Source: Anaeramoeba ignava (lineage: Eukaryota > Metamonada > Anaeramoebidae). From it: 64,000 nucleotides of DNA. Under the pieces are notes generated by a model. The model had not been told where the DNA came from and searched no databases. It was given only the letters and a program-made list of their open reading frames with translations. Location: the NCBI GenBank assembly GCA_028826165.1, contig JAPDFW010000087.1:124001-188000 (forward strand), in the 5' to 3' direction. Both the position numbers and the translations under genes were made by a program. Below, piece after piece: positions 1 to 11,366 of this stretch (the stretch's first letter is position 1; the number at the start of each line of letters is the position of its first letter).

Positions 1-1940
1 TTATATCAATTTTATATCAATTTTATATCAATTTTATATTAATTTTATATTAATTTTATATCAATTTTATAAAAATTTTATATTAATTTTAAATTAATTT
101 TAAATCAATTTTATATCAATTTTATATTAATTTTATATCAATTTTATATCAATTTTATATTAATTTTATATTAATTTTATATTAATTTCAAATCAATTTT
201 ATATCAATTCCAAATCAATTTTAAATTAATTTTATATCAATTCTAAATAAATTTTATATCAATTTTAAATCAATTTTATATCAATTTTATATTAATTTTA
301 AATCAATTTTATATCAATTTTTATATCAATTTTATATCAATTTTATATCAATTTTATATCAATTTTATATTAATTTTAAATCAATTTTAAATCAATTTTA
401 AATCAATTTTTATATTAATTTTATATTAATTTTATATCAATTTTATATTAATTTTTATATTAATTTTATATTAATTTTAAATTAATTTTAAATTAATTTT
501 ATATCAATTTTATATTAATTTTATATTAATTTTTATATCAATTTTATATTAATTTTATATCAATTTTATATCAATTTTTATATCTATTTTAAATCAATTT
601 TATATTAATTTTAAATCAATTTTATATTAATTTTATATCAATTTTATATCAATTTTATATCTATTTTAAATCAATTTTTAAATCAATTTTTAAATTAATT
701 TTATATTAATTTTATATCAATTTTATATCAATTTTATATCAATTTTTATATCAATTTTATATCAATTTTATATCAATTTTATATTAATTTTATATCAATT
801 TTATATTAATTTTTATATCAATTTTATATCAATTTTATATCAATTCCAAATCAATTCCAAATCAATTTTATATTAATTTTATATCAATTTTAAATTAATT
901 TTATATCAATTTTATATCAATTTTTATATTAATTTTATAATTAATTTTATATTAATTTTATATCAATTTTATATTAATTTTAAATCAATTTTATATCAAT
1001 TTTATATCAATTCTATATCAATTTTATATCAATTTTATATCAATTTTATATTAATTTTAAATCAATTTTATATTAATTTTATATTAATTTTATATCAATT
1101 TTATATCAATTTTATATTAATTTTATATCAATTTTATATCAATTTTATATCAATTTTAAATCAATTTTATATCAATTTTATACAATCAATTTTATATCAA
1201 TTTTATATCAATTTTATATCAATTTTAAATCAATTTTAAATCAATTTTATATTAATTTTTATATCAATTTTATATCAATTTTATATCAATTTTATATCAA
1301 TTTTATATCAATTTTAAATCAATTTTAAATTAATTTTATATTAATTTTATATCAATTTTATATTAATTTTATATCAATTTTTATATCAATTTTATATTAA
1401 TTTTTAAATTAATTTTATATTAATTTTATATCAATTTTAAATTAATTTTATATTAATTTTATATCAATTTTATATTAATTTTATATCAATTCCAAATCAA
1501 TTCCAAATCAATTTTAAATCAATTTTATATTAATTTTATATCAATTTTAAATTAATTTTATATTAATTTTAAATCAATTTTAAATCAATTTTAAATCAAT
1601 TTTATATCAATTTTATATTAATTTTAAATCAATTCCAAATCAATTTTATATTAATTCTATATCAATTTTATATTAATTTTAAATCAATTTTATATCAATT
1701 TTATATTAATTTTAAATCAATTCCAAATCAATTCCAAATCAATTCCAAATCAATTCCAAATCAATTTCAAATCAATTTTATATCAATTCCAAATCAATTC
1801 CAAATCAATTTTATATCAATTTTAAATCAATTTTAAATCAATTTTATATTAAATTCTAAATAAATTTTATATCAATTTTATAAAAAATTTTATATTAAAT
1901 TCTATAAAAATCCTATAAAAAATTTCATTAAATTTGTTAG
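1..1940. repeat. 11-bp tandem satellite filling an intron
   Basis: About 170 head-to-tail copies of an 11-mer of type ATTTTATATCA, with variants ending TTA, AAATCA or CCAAATCA. It runs from the window edge to a TTTGTTAG acceptor at 1940 in front of a coding exon whose domain needs more N-terminal sequence. The array therefore most likely lies inside an intron longer than 1.9 kb. Confidence 0.85.
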
Positions 1941-4935
1941 ATTGGAAACTTCTTACCAAACGAAAAAGCTTTTTTTATTGGGACTTTAGGAAGAAATTTA
2001 TCTTGTAAATTCCATAAACATTGTGTTAATGAATTCCTTCCAAAAAAAACAGATCGCGAAATTGAAGATATTTATAAAGGTGATCCAATGTCTCCTGAAG
2101 ATATAATTAAGAAATGTGAAGAAAATGAATGTAGAATTATCGTTTTTGCTTATTATGTAATTCATTAATTTTGAAAGGAAAAAAAAAATTTTTTATTTTT
2201 TAACAAATTTTTTTTTGGAATTAAATTAGGAACCAACAATTTATAGTGAATATGCTGTTGAAATTGCAAAGTAAATTAAAAATAAATATAAATTAAAAAA
2301 TAAAAATAAAATTAAATAATTGGAATTTTTTTTGCTTTTACAAGACTTGCAAAACAAAAAGAAATCAAAACAATTTACATTACAAACGGATACATGACAC
2401 AAGAAACAATAGAATACATTTTCCCCCACATAAACGCAGTAAATGTGAATCTGCACTCATTTAGAAACTCAACGTATCAGAAACTCACAAACGCAAGACT
2501 TGCTCCAATTTTAAAAAACATTGAAAGATTTTACAAACTTGGAGTTTGGGTCGAAATTACAACCCCAATAACTCCAGAACTCAACGACAAGCAAGAGGAA
2601 CTGGAGGAGATTGCACAATTCATCTCATCCTTGGATCCAAATATTCCTTGGCATATTGCACCTCATTATGGATTACAAACTCCAATTCAAGAATCAATAC
2701 TTGAAAAAGCTAGAGAAATTGGCGAAAAAGAAGGACTCAATTTTATTTATACTTATAATTACAACAAATTCAGCAAATCAAATCCTGTCAATTCCGAAGA
2801 GAATAAACCGCAAAATATCAACAATATCATTTGCCCAAATTGCAGAGAAATCGTTGCCAAAAGAACAAATACAAAAACAGAATATTTGGAAATGAGTAGT
2901 GAAGGAAAGTGCGCAAAATGCTCACAAATAATACCAGGAATTTGGGATTCGAAAACAGAGAATCTATTAGTTCCCAAAATAGAGCCAAATTCACCTGAAG
3001 CTCAGGAGATTATTTGGGGTTCAGGAATTCAAGAACAACAAAAATCCTTTTTTGAAGATTCTAAATTTGATAGAGATCATCGAGTCTTGATTTTATTTGG
3101 AACTCAAACAGGAACATCTGAAGAATACGCCCACCAATTAATGAGATCGATACAGGAAGATGAAAAAGCTGGTGGTTCGTTTGATGTAAGAGTTGTAGAT
3201 CTTGATAATTATCCAAGTCATTTACTTTTGACAGAATCATTAGTTATAATTGTTACTTCAACTTTTGGAGAAGGACAAGTAAGAAAAACAAACAAATTCA
3301 TCTCTTTTTTTATTTTAAATTTTTTTTTTTTAACAAAAAAAAAGCCGCCAACAAATGCAATGAAACTTTATGATTTTATTAAAAATCAAGATCCAAAAAA
3401 AACTCCTTTTTTACTTGAAAATTTAAAATTTGCCATTTTTGGTTTGGGTAGTTCAATGTATACTGAAAGATACCAAAAATTTGCTCGATTTCTTGATTCC
3501 AGATTGGAAGAATTGGGAGCAAAGAAACTTCACAGACTTGGTGAAGGTGATGTGATGAAATCAATTGATGAACCATTCTCGAAATGGACTCAATCTTTAT
3601 TAAACAAGTTGATCAAAAAGCATGGAGCATCAAAAACTGGAATTGTTTCCAAAAAATCACAACTTGAAGTTGTCTTTGAAGATGAAATGAAAAAAAATGC
3701 AAATATCAAAGAAAAAGATGAAAAACCAAAAATTGATACAACAGAAGTAAAACATTTTTTGTTTTTTTTTTTTACAAAAACAAGACAACAAAATTAATTT
3801 CAAAATTTTTTTTACTAAAATTTGATTTGGAAAGAAAATTCATCTTAGATTGGTGAACAAAAAAGAACTTTTAAATTATCCTCCACAAGAGAATCGAAAT
3901 TGCAAGCATTTAGAATTCGAAATTATTGGAGACGAGAAAAGAATATTTGAATCAGGAGATCACATTGGGATACATCCACCAAATCCAATCAAATTAGTGG
4001 AAAAATTTGGGAAATTATTGAAAATTGATTTGAATCGGAAAATCCAAATCCATCCTTTCTGGAAGCACGAAGGATTTTTGTCAATCCGAGAAGTGCTTAC
4101 AAAAGATTACAATCTGACATATCCAGTAAACCAAAACAAATTGAAGTCTTTGTCCAAACACTGTGTGAATCTGCAAGAACAAGAAGAACTTTACAAACTA
4201 TCGAAGGATCCGATGAAATATGATGAATGGATGATTTTCCATCAACGAGGAATTGTTGATGTTTTTGAGAATTTCCCACATATCGAGCTGTCATTTTCGC
4301 GACTTTTTGAGCTTCTTTCGAAACAACCGATGAGATTTTATTCGATCTCGTCTTCACCAAAAATATCACAAAAGAAATTCACATTAACAGTGCAAGTAAT
4401 GGAAAATGGATTGTGTTCGAATTTTTTAGCGAACATGAAAGAAGGAACAGAAATTGAAGCTCATTTGCAAAAATCATCGTTTCAAGTTGATCATTCAAAG
4501 CCGCTTGTTACAATCTCAACAGGAACAGGATTTGCACCAATTCGGGCTGTAATTCAAGACAGAACTACAATGGACAAAAAGGAGTTGGGTTGGTTGAATG
4601 TTTTCTACGGAGCAAGAACAGCCAAAATGGACGCGATTTATAAGGAAGAAATTGATCAACTCAAAAATCAAGGTTTTATCAATGAAGTTTTTTATGCGTT
4701 TTCTCGTGATCAAAAGGAAAAGATTTATGTACAACATCTTTTGCGTAAACAAAGTCAACTTGTTATTTCTTGTGTGAATGAAGGTGGTTCTATTCTTGTT
4801 TGCGGACAAATTGAGATGGGTTTGGAAATTCAATCTGTTTTAAAAGAGATTCTTGGAGAGAAAACTTTTAGTGATTTTTCACAAACTGGGAGATTTTTTT
4901 TAGAAACATGGAATTCGGGACACGTCAAAAAATAA
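1941..4935 (+). CDS. AmrS-like radical-SAM domain fused to flavodoxin-FAD-NADP(H) diflavin reductase (5'-partial)
   Basis: Exons I read: 1941-2156, 2230-2270, 2345-3278, 3345-3746, 3835-4935 (898 codons with stop, all phases consistent). The 5' end lies left of the window. Part 1 follows AmmeMemoRadiSam-type radical SAM proteins: a GTLG segment, YYEPTIYSEY, an ITNGYMT strand, NAVNVNLHSF, GVWVEITT, IPWHIAPH, then CPNC and CAKC pairs ending in IPGIW. Part 2 is a flavodoxin (LFGTQTGTSEEYA, TSTFGEGQ, FGLGSSMY). Part 3 is the P450-reductase-type FAD/NADP module (GDHIGIHPPN, MRFYSISSSP, STGTGFAPIRA, YGARTAKMD, AFSRDQKEKIYVQ, LVCGQ, C-terminal ETW). The CxxxCxxC site reads RNLSCKFH, so cysteines 1 and 3 are missing. 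Intron 3279-3344 is 66 nt without a stop and could be retained. The 3747-3834 splice is my choice because it restores the frame and a normal FAD-domain first strand. Substrate unknown; the reductase module should pass NADPH electrons through FAD and FMN. Confidence 0.85.
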
Positions 4936-5068
4936 TAAAAAAAAAATTTTTTAAATTAAATTTTAAATTAAAAAAAAAATTGAAAGGAGAAAATAAAGAC
5001 GAAAAAAAAAATTAAAAAAATTTTTATAAACAAATTTCATTTTTTTTTTAAAAATTGGAAAAAAAAAA

Positions 5069-7021
5069 ATGGAAATTGAAAAAATCATTCGTTGCGCAGA
5101 ATGTAATGCTGTGTATCAAGAAAACGCTTTTAGTTCACCATTATGCCAACATTCGTTTTGTGGGAATTGTTTTATGAAGATGAAAAAAGAAGCAATTGAG
5201 AACAACCCATATGAAAATTCCAACGAGACTGTATTCATTATGGAGTGTCCAGTATGTCATGTAGTGGGGAAAATTCAAGAGGACGAAGAGATGTATGCAA
5301 ACCGAGCGTTAAGCATGTTAGCGAAAACATTCACGAACATGCCATTTTCACGGCAAGAAAAGTCGCAACTGTGCGAGGAGTGCGAAGCGGAAGAAGCAAC
5401 TGAGAGATGCGAGGAATGCGGGGTGTACTTATGCAAGAAATGCGGAGAAAAAACACACTCTTTTCAGGTGCTTAAGTCCCATCATCGAGTGCCTTACAAC
5501 TCGAAAAATCCTGAGATCTCAAAAGAAAACTTGACATGTCCGCTCCATCCGAATAGGATGAAGGAGTATTTCTGCACAAAGTGCAATATGGCGATTTGTG
5601 TCGACTGCATTGTTCTCGGAGAACATCGCGAGCACGATATCGTTAAACTTGAGCATCTCGCGCAAGGAGCAGAGACTCGAGTCAGTTTAGCTTTGACAAG
5701 AAACGCGTCAATTATAAATCAATTAGAATCCAAGCTCAGTAAAATCCGTTCTTTGCAGGACTCCCTTGGCGACAAGCTGTCCCGCACAAAGTTGATTCTC
5801 GAGAAGCGCTTTATCGAGGCTTATGACGCGCTTGAGAACCGACAGGCTGCCTTGGTTCAGGAACTTGACGACGTCGGTTACACTGTTTCTGCCGGAATCC
5901 AACGGTTTTTGAATTCAAATAAAAGACAAATTAACGTTCTCACTTTGTGCAAGCAATTCGCCCAGCAAATTATACAGATTAACAATCCAATGGTTCTTCA
6001 TGAATTCGAAAATATTCTTGAGAAAATTCTTTCAACTGAAGGTTTTGATGAGAAGGAATTCAACAAGTCGCAATATGAAATAACCGCCGAATTCGAATCA
6101 GTTGAGGATGAGACACTTCGTCTGGCAACAATCACAGCACCAAAATTCTACGGTCTTTTAGGCCACCAAGTCCTTGAGATCAGCGACCGTTATGAATTGC
6201 CTGAAGAAGAAATGGACTTTTTCAAGGTTGTCATTAAATCAGGAGGTGTTTTAACAGTCAAAGCTTGGAACGGAACTGATGGCGGTTGCATTCGACTCAA
6301 CATCCGCGACAAATTGGTAATCGAATCAGGAGGCAAAATTGATCTCACCGGCTTGGGTTATCGCGGAGGTGAAGCCGTGAACCAAGCCACAGAAGGCCGA
6401 GCCAAACAAGGAGAGAGTCACAACGGAAAAGGGGGTGATCAACAAACTGCCAACAACGGAGGCGGCGGTGGTGGATTAGGAACTGGTGCCTTTGGCGGTT
6501 ACGGTGGAGGTGGCGGCGGCTATGGAACCAAAGGAAAAGACGCCGGCGCAAATACTTATTCCAGTGGTTTTCATCCTGGTGCAACTGGTGGAGACACTTA
6601 TGGTGATGAGCAAATCTCAACTCTTTATCGTGGATCAGGTGGTGGATCTGGTCATCCTTACTCAAACGGTCAAACAAAAGGCAAAGGTGGTAACGGTGGT
6701 GGCGCATTGTTGATTAGAGCTAGAATGGTCATCAATGACGGTGAGATTCTTTGTGATGGTGAAAAAGGTGAAGACGGTATTTCTGGTACTTATGGTTCTG
6801 GTGGTGGCGGTGGAAGTGGTGGATCAATATTGATCTTCGCAAATCTTATTAATAATGGCAAAATTTCTGCTCTTGGTGGAAAAGGTGGTGTTAATACTAA
6901 TCCGGGTTATCAAGGTATTTGCTCAAATGGTGGTGATGGTGGTGATGGAAGAATTGCTCTAAAGGGAATTCTTAAAGGAAATCCAACAACTCCAAACGCT
7001 TTTCTTTTAAAGAAAAAGTGA
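5069..7021 (+). CDS. TRIM-like RING/B-box/coiled-coil protein with glycine-rich C-terminal domain
   Basis: Single-exon gene, 650 aa, TGA stop. Residues ~8-65 form a RING-like zinc site (CAECNAVY, CQHSFCGNCF, CPVC). Two B-box-like zinc modules follow: CEECEAEEATERCEECG with CKKCGEKTH (~100-135), and CPLHPNRMKEYFCTKC with CVDCIVLGEHREHD (~155-192). A helical coiled-coil stretch spans ~195-310. The C-terminal ~270 residues are a Gly/Asn-rich domain with repeated GGGGGG, GGSGG and ILIFAN..NNGKISALGGKGG elements, like the glycine-rich beta repeats of large bacterial surface proteins. RING-B-box-coiled-coil is the tripartite-motif plan of ubiquitin E3 ligases, so E3 activity is likely but inferred. 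The gene is clearly richer in G+C and in GGC/GCG/CGC codons than its surroundings, which suggests high expression or a different origin. The start is the first ATG after an A-rich leader. Confidence 0.75.
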   Translation: MEIEKIIRCAECNAVYQENAFSSPLCQHSFCGNCFMKMKKEAIENNPYENSNETVFIMECPVCHVVGKIQEDEEMYANRALSMLAKTFTNMPFSRQEKSQLCEECEAEEATERCEECGVYLCKKCGEKTHSFQVLKSHHRVPYNSKNPEISKENLTCPLHPNRMKEYFCTKCNMAICVDCIVLGEHREHDIVKLEHLAQGAETRVSLALTRNASIINQLESKLSKIRSLQDSLGDKLSRTKLILEKRFIEAYDALENRQAALVQELDDVGYTVSAGIQRFLNSNKRQINVLTLCKQFAQQIIQINNPMVLHEFENILEKILSTEGFDEKEFNKSQYEITAEFESVEDETLRLATITAPKFYGLLGHQVLEISDRYELPEEEMDFFKVVIKSGGVLTVKAWNGTDGGCIRLNIRDKLVIESGGKIDLTGLGYRGGEAVNQATEGRAKQGESHNGKGGDQQTANNGGGGGGLGTGAFGGYGGGGGGYGTKGKDAGANTYSSGFHPGATGGDTYGDEQISTLYRGSGGGSGHPYSNGQTKGKGGNGGGALLIRARMVINDGEILCDGEKGEDGISGTYGSGGGGGSGGSILIFANLINNGKISALGGKGGVNTNPGYQGICSNGGDGGDGRIALKGILKGNPTTPNAFLLKKK

Positions 7022-7199
7022 TTTTTTTTTCTTTATTTAAAAAGAAAAGATTTCCTTTTCATTTCACCTTTATTTTTTTTTTATCGAAATTTCCCTAAAA
7101 AAAAAAAGAAAAAAAAAATAATAATAAAAATAAAAAAGAAAAGAAATTTTTCCAAAACAACATTGAAATTTATAAAAATATTGAAGTAATTTTTCCAAA

Positions 7200-7425
7200 A
7201 ACATGAAATTTATAAAAATATAAAAAATAATTTCATTTTCATTTTCATTTTCATTTTCATTTCTGATTTGATTCCCATTTCTTAATCCATTCTAATATCA
7301 AATCTAAATTTATAAAAATATAAAAAATATTTTCATTTTCATTTTCATTTTCATTTTCATTTCTGATTTGATTCCCATTTCTTAATCCATTCTAATATCA
7401 AATCTAAATTTCTCTCTAAATCATT
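7200..7425. repeat. ~104-bp tandem duplication covering the 3' end of AK6
   Basis: A segment starting AAATTTATAAAAATATAAAA, then repeated TTTTCA, then TTCTGATTTGATTCCCATTT and a TTAATCCATTC stretch up to AATCTAAATTT, occurs twice in direct orientation (about 7201-7307 and 7308-7412). The inner copy is the true 3' end and stop of the AK6 gene; the outer copy lies just downstream as a non-coding duplicate. The rest of the gap between the two convergent genes (7022-7200) is A/T-rich with no gene seen. Confidence 0.8.
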
Positions 7426-8054
7426 AATCTCATTATTTTCAAGTTCTAAAATGATTTCTTTCTTGTAACTATCCTCTGCCTCTTCAAGAATAACTCCAAA
7501 AATTTCAGATTCAATATTATCAGTAAGTTTTTTTTGGTGATAATTTCTCTTAGAAAGTCTATCATAAAGAACAGTATTATTTGTGCGCAAAACAACAACC
7601 AAATCAAACCATCTTTCAGGAAAAAAATCACATCCATGATAATCCACAATATTTCCTCCCAAATTCATTTGGTTTTCAAGTTCATCGCATATTTTATCTT
7701 CATCAATAATATAGCATTTATATTCATCATCCCATCCATCGCATAAATTCTTTTCTTTTGCAAGCAGAGAAATGTCATGATGAACATATCCTGTTGATTG
7801 ACTAAGTTGTTGAGCAAGTGAAGTTTTTCCTTTTAAATTTACAAAATGAATTTTATATAAAAAAATTTTTTTTTTAATAATTTTGAAATGAATTTTGAAA
7901 ATAATTTTAAAAAGAATTTTAAAAAGAATTTTAAAAATAATTTTGAAATGAATTTTGAAATGAATTTTGAAATGAATTTTAAAATACCAGTTCCTGGTGT
8001 TCCTGTTATTAAAATATTAGGGATTTTTCTTTGAGGAATTTGTTTAAATTCCAT
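7357..8054 (-). CDS. AK6: Adenylate kinase isoenzyme 6 / Fap7-type ATPase
   Basis: Two exons, 7988-8054 and 7357-7829, joined across a 158-nt intron filled with degenerate AATTTTGAAATG repeats (179 aa). The splice completes the P-loop GTPGTGKTS, which neither exon alone contains. Downstream lie GYVHHDISLLAKEKNL, GNIVDYHGCDFFPERWFDLVVVL, RTNNTVLYDRL and a WIKKWE C-terminus, all typical of AK6/CINAP (Fap7 in yeast). Family role: a nuclear/nucleolar nucleotide kinase-ATPase that acts with uS11 (Rps14) in final 18S rRNA cleavage and 40S maturation. Length and motif order are normal. The start ATG is 65 bp from the ATG of the divergent small gene at 8120, so the two probably share a promoter region. 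Confidence 0.9.
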
Positions 8055-8119
8055 TTTAAAAAAAAATGAAAGAAAAAATGAATTTAAAATTTTTTCATTT
8101 TTTTATTTATTTATTAAAA

Positions 8120-8467
8120 ATGTCTTCAGATGAACTTTCTTTACAAGAAATTGTTATTCCTGTTGAAGAAACTTCTAATACAAAAACTGAGAATGAATTT
8201 GATTTTAATTCTGATGATTTTACTAATAAAGAAAAAAATTGTTTTCTTTCTGATGATTGCACTTCGGATGAATTTAATCCTTTATCTTCTTCTGATGTTG
8301 AAGAACAAAAAACTTTTATTCTTCCTTTTGAAAAAATTCAAAATATAAAAATCTCAAAAAAAATTAATAAAAAAATGTTTCTTTTTGATGATGATATTGA
8401 TAATGTTGATAATGATGAAAATTATTTGAAAGTTGTTGAATTAATTAATTTGAATAAAAGAAAATGA
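8120..8467 (+). CDS. Small acidic hypothetical protein
   Basis: A 115-aa reading frame starting MSSDELSLQE. An in-frame ATG at 8066 would add 18 hydrophobic residues encoded by the A/T leader; I prefer 8120 because acidic coding-like sequence starts there. The protein is rich in Asp, Glu, Ser and Asn, with acidic patches SDDFTN, LSDDCTSDEF, LSSSDVEEQ and FDDDIDNVDNDEN separated by a short basic stretch (KISKKINKK). No domain recognised and no signal peptide. It is divergent from AK6. The Ser-Asp/Glu patches look like casein-kinase-2 sites, and a nuclear or chaperone-like acidic protein is possible, but that is a guess. Confidence 0.5.
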   Translation: MSSDELSLQEIVIPVEETSNTKTENEFDFNSDDFTNKEKNCFLSDDCTSDEFNPLSSSDVEEQKTFILPFEKIQNIKISKKINKKMFLFDDDIDNVDNDENYLKVVELINLNKRK

Positions 8468-8468
8468 A

Positions 8469-11268
8469 AAGAAATTAAGAAATTAAATAAATAAAATTAA
8501 TTAAGAAATAATTTTAAAAAGAATTTATTATTAAAATTAAATAAATATTATTAAAAATAAAGAAATAAAATTAATTAAAATTTAAACATAAAATTTATTT
8601 AATTTTTAATTATAATTAATTTATAATTTATAAATAAAATTAATTAAGAAATAATTTTAAAAAAGAATTTATTATTAAAATTAAATAAATATTATTAAAA
8701 ATAAATAAATAAAATTGATTAAAATTTTAAATATAAAAATTATTTAATTTTTAATTATAATTAATTTACCATTTATAAATAAAATTAATTAAGAAATTAT
8801 TTTAAAAAGGAATTATTATTAAAAATAAATAAATATTATTAAAAATAAAGAAATAAATTAATTAAAATTTAAATATAAAAATTATTTAATTTTTAATTAT
8901 AATTAATTTATAATTTATAAATAAAATTAATTAGGAAATTATTTTAAAAAGGATTTATTATTAAAACTAAATAAATATTATTAAAAATAAAGAAATAAAA
9001 TTGATTAAAATTTTAAATACAAAATTTATTTAATTTTTAATTATAATTAATTTATAATTTATAAATAAAATTAATTAGAAAATTATTTTAAAAAGGATTT
9101 ATTATTAAAATTAAATAAATATCATTAAAAATAAAGAAATAAAATTAATTAAAATTTTAAATACAAAATTTATTTAATTTTTAATTATAATTAATTTACC
9201 ATTTATAAATAAAATTAATTAAAAATAATTTTAAAAAGAATTTATTATTAAAATTAAATAAATATTATTAAAAATAAATAAATAAAATTAATTAAGATTT
9301 AAACATAAAATTTATTTAATTTTTAATTATAATTAATTTACAATTTATAAATAAAATTAATTAGGAAATTATTTTAAAAAGGATTTATTATTAAAATTAA
9401 ATAAATATTATTAAAAATAAAGAAATAAAATTGATTAAAATTTAAACATAAAATTTATTTAATTTTTAATTATAATTAATTTACAATTTATAAATAAAAT
9501 TAATTAAGAAATTATTTTAAAAAGGATTTATTATTAAAACTAAATAAATATCATTAAAAATAAATAAATAAAATTAATTAAAATTTAAACATAAAATTTA
9601 TTTAATTTTTAATTATAATTAAATTATAATTTATAAATAAAATTAATTAGGAAATTATTTTAAAAAGGATTTATTATTAAAATTAAATAAATATCATTAA
9701 AAATAAATAAATAAAATTAATTAAAATTTTAAACATAAAATTTATTTAATTTTTAATTATAATTAATTTACCATTTATAAATAAATTTAATTAGGAAATT
9801 ATTTTAAAAAGGATTTATTATTAAAACTAAATAAATATCATTTTAAATAAATAAATAAAATTAATTAAAATTTTAAATACAAAATTTATTTAATTTTTAA
9901 TTATAATTAATTATAATTTATAAATAAAATTAATTAAGAAGTTATTTTAAAAAGAATTTATTATTAAAACTAAATAAATATTATTAAAAATAAATAAATA
10001 AAATTAATTAAAATTTAAAATACAAAAATTTATTTAATTTTTAATTATAATTAAATTATAATTTATAAATAAAATTAATTAGGAATTTATTTTAAAAAGA
10101 ATTTATTATTAAAACTAAATAAATATTATTAAAAATAAAGAAATAAAATTAATTAAAATTTTAAACATAAAATTTATTTAATTTTTAATTATAATTAATT
10201 TATAATTTATAAATAAATTTAATTAAGAATTTATTTTAAAAAGAATTTATTATTAAAACTAAATAAATATTATTAAAAATAAAGAAATAAAATTAAATAA
10301 AATTTTAAATACAAAATTTATTTAATTTTTAATTATAATTAATTATAATTTATAAATAAAATTAATTAAAGTTATTTTAAAAAGAATTTATTATTAAAAC
10401 TAAATAAATATCATTAAAAATAAAGAAATAAAATTAATTAAAATTTAAACATAAAATTTATTTAATTTTTAATTATAATTAAATTATAATTTATAAATAA
10501 AATTAATTAAGGAATTATTTTAAAAAGGATTTATTATTAAAACTAAATAAATATCATTAAAAATAAATAAATAAAATTAATTAAGATTTAAATACAAAAT
10601 TTATTTAATTTTTAATTATAATTAATTTATAATTTATAAATAAATTTAATTAAAAAATTATTTTTAAAAAAGGATTTATTATTAAAACTAAATAAATATT
10701 ATTAAAAATAAAGAAATAAAATTAATTAAAATTTAAACATAAAATTTATTTAATTTTTAATTATAATTAATTTATAATTTATAAATAAAATTAATTAGGA
10801 AATTATTTTAAAAAGAATTTATTATTAAAACTAAATAAATATCATTAAAAATAAAGAAATAAAATTAATTAAAATTTAAACATAAAATTTATTTAATTTT
10901 TAATTATAATTAATTTATAATTTATAAATAAATTTAATTAAGAAATTATTTTAAAAAGGATTTATTATTAAAAACTAAATAAATATCATTAAAAATAAAT
11001 AAATAAAATTAATTAAGATTTAAATACAAAATTTATTTAATTTTTAATTATAATTAATTTATAATTTATAAATAAAATTAATTAGGAAATTATTTTAAAA
11101 AAGAATTTATTATTAAAACTAAATAAATATTATTAAAAATAAATAAATAAAATTAATTAAGATTTAAATACAAAAATTTATTTAATTTTTAATTATAATT
11201 AATTTACCATTTATAAATAAAATTAATTAGGAAATTATTTTAAAAAAGGATTTATTATTAAAACTAAA
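8469..11268. repeat. ~144-bp satellite array (about 19 copies)
   Basis: The marker TAATTTTTAATTATAATTAA recurs at about 8600, 8745, 8887, 9031 and 9175 and onward, giving a monomer of 142-145 bp. Each copy also holds AAAAAGGATTTATTATTAAAA and AAATAAATAAAATTAATTAA. Copies differ by small indels. No gene is visible; the array separates the small acidic gene from the phosphatase gene. Confidence 0.9.
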
Positions 11269-11366
11269 TTGCTTTAAAAAAATCCAAAAATAAAATTTTC
11301 ATTTTTTTCTTCAATTTTTTTCTTCAATTTTTTTCTTTTTATTTTTCATTTTTTTTAAAGAAATAA

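Noticed and set aside
2394-3797. Standalone wybutosine enzyme TYW1 (flavodoxin plus radical SAM)
   Set aside because: Domain order is reversed, the radical SAM part matches AmrS and not TYW1, and a full FAD/NADP module follows.
6345-6707. His/Arg-rich minus-strand protein
   Set aside because: Antisense of the glycine-rich domain of the TRIM-like gene.
8469-11268. CRISPR array
   Set aside because: Units are contiguous 144-bp monomers without unique spacers, in a eukaryotic genome.
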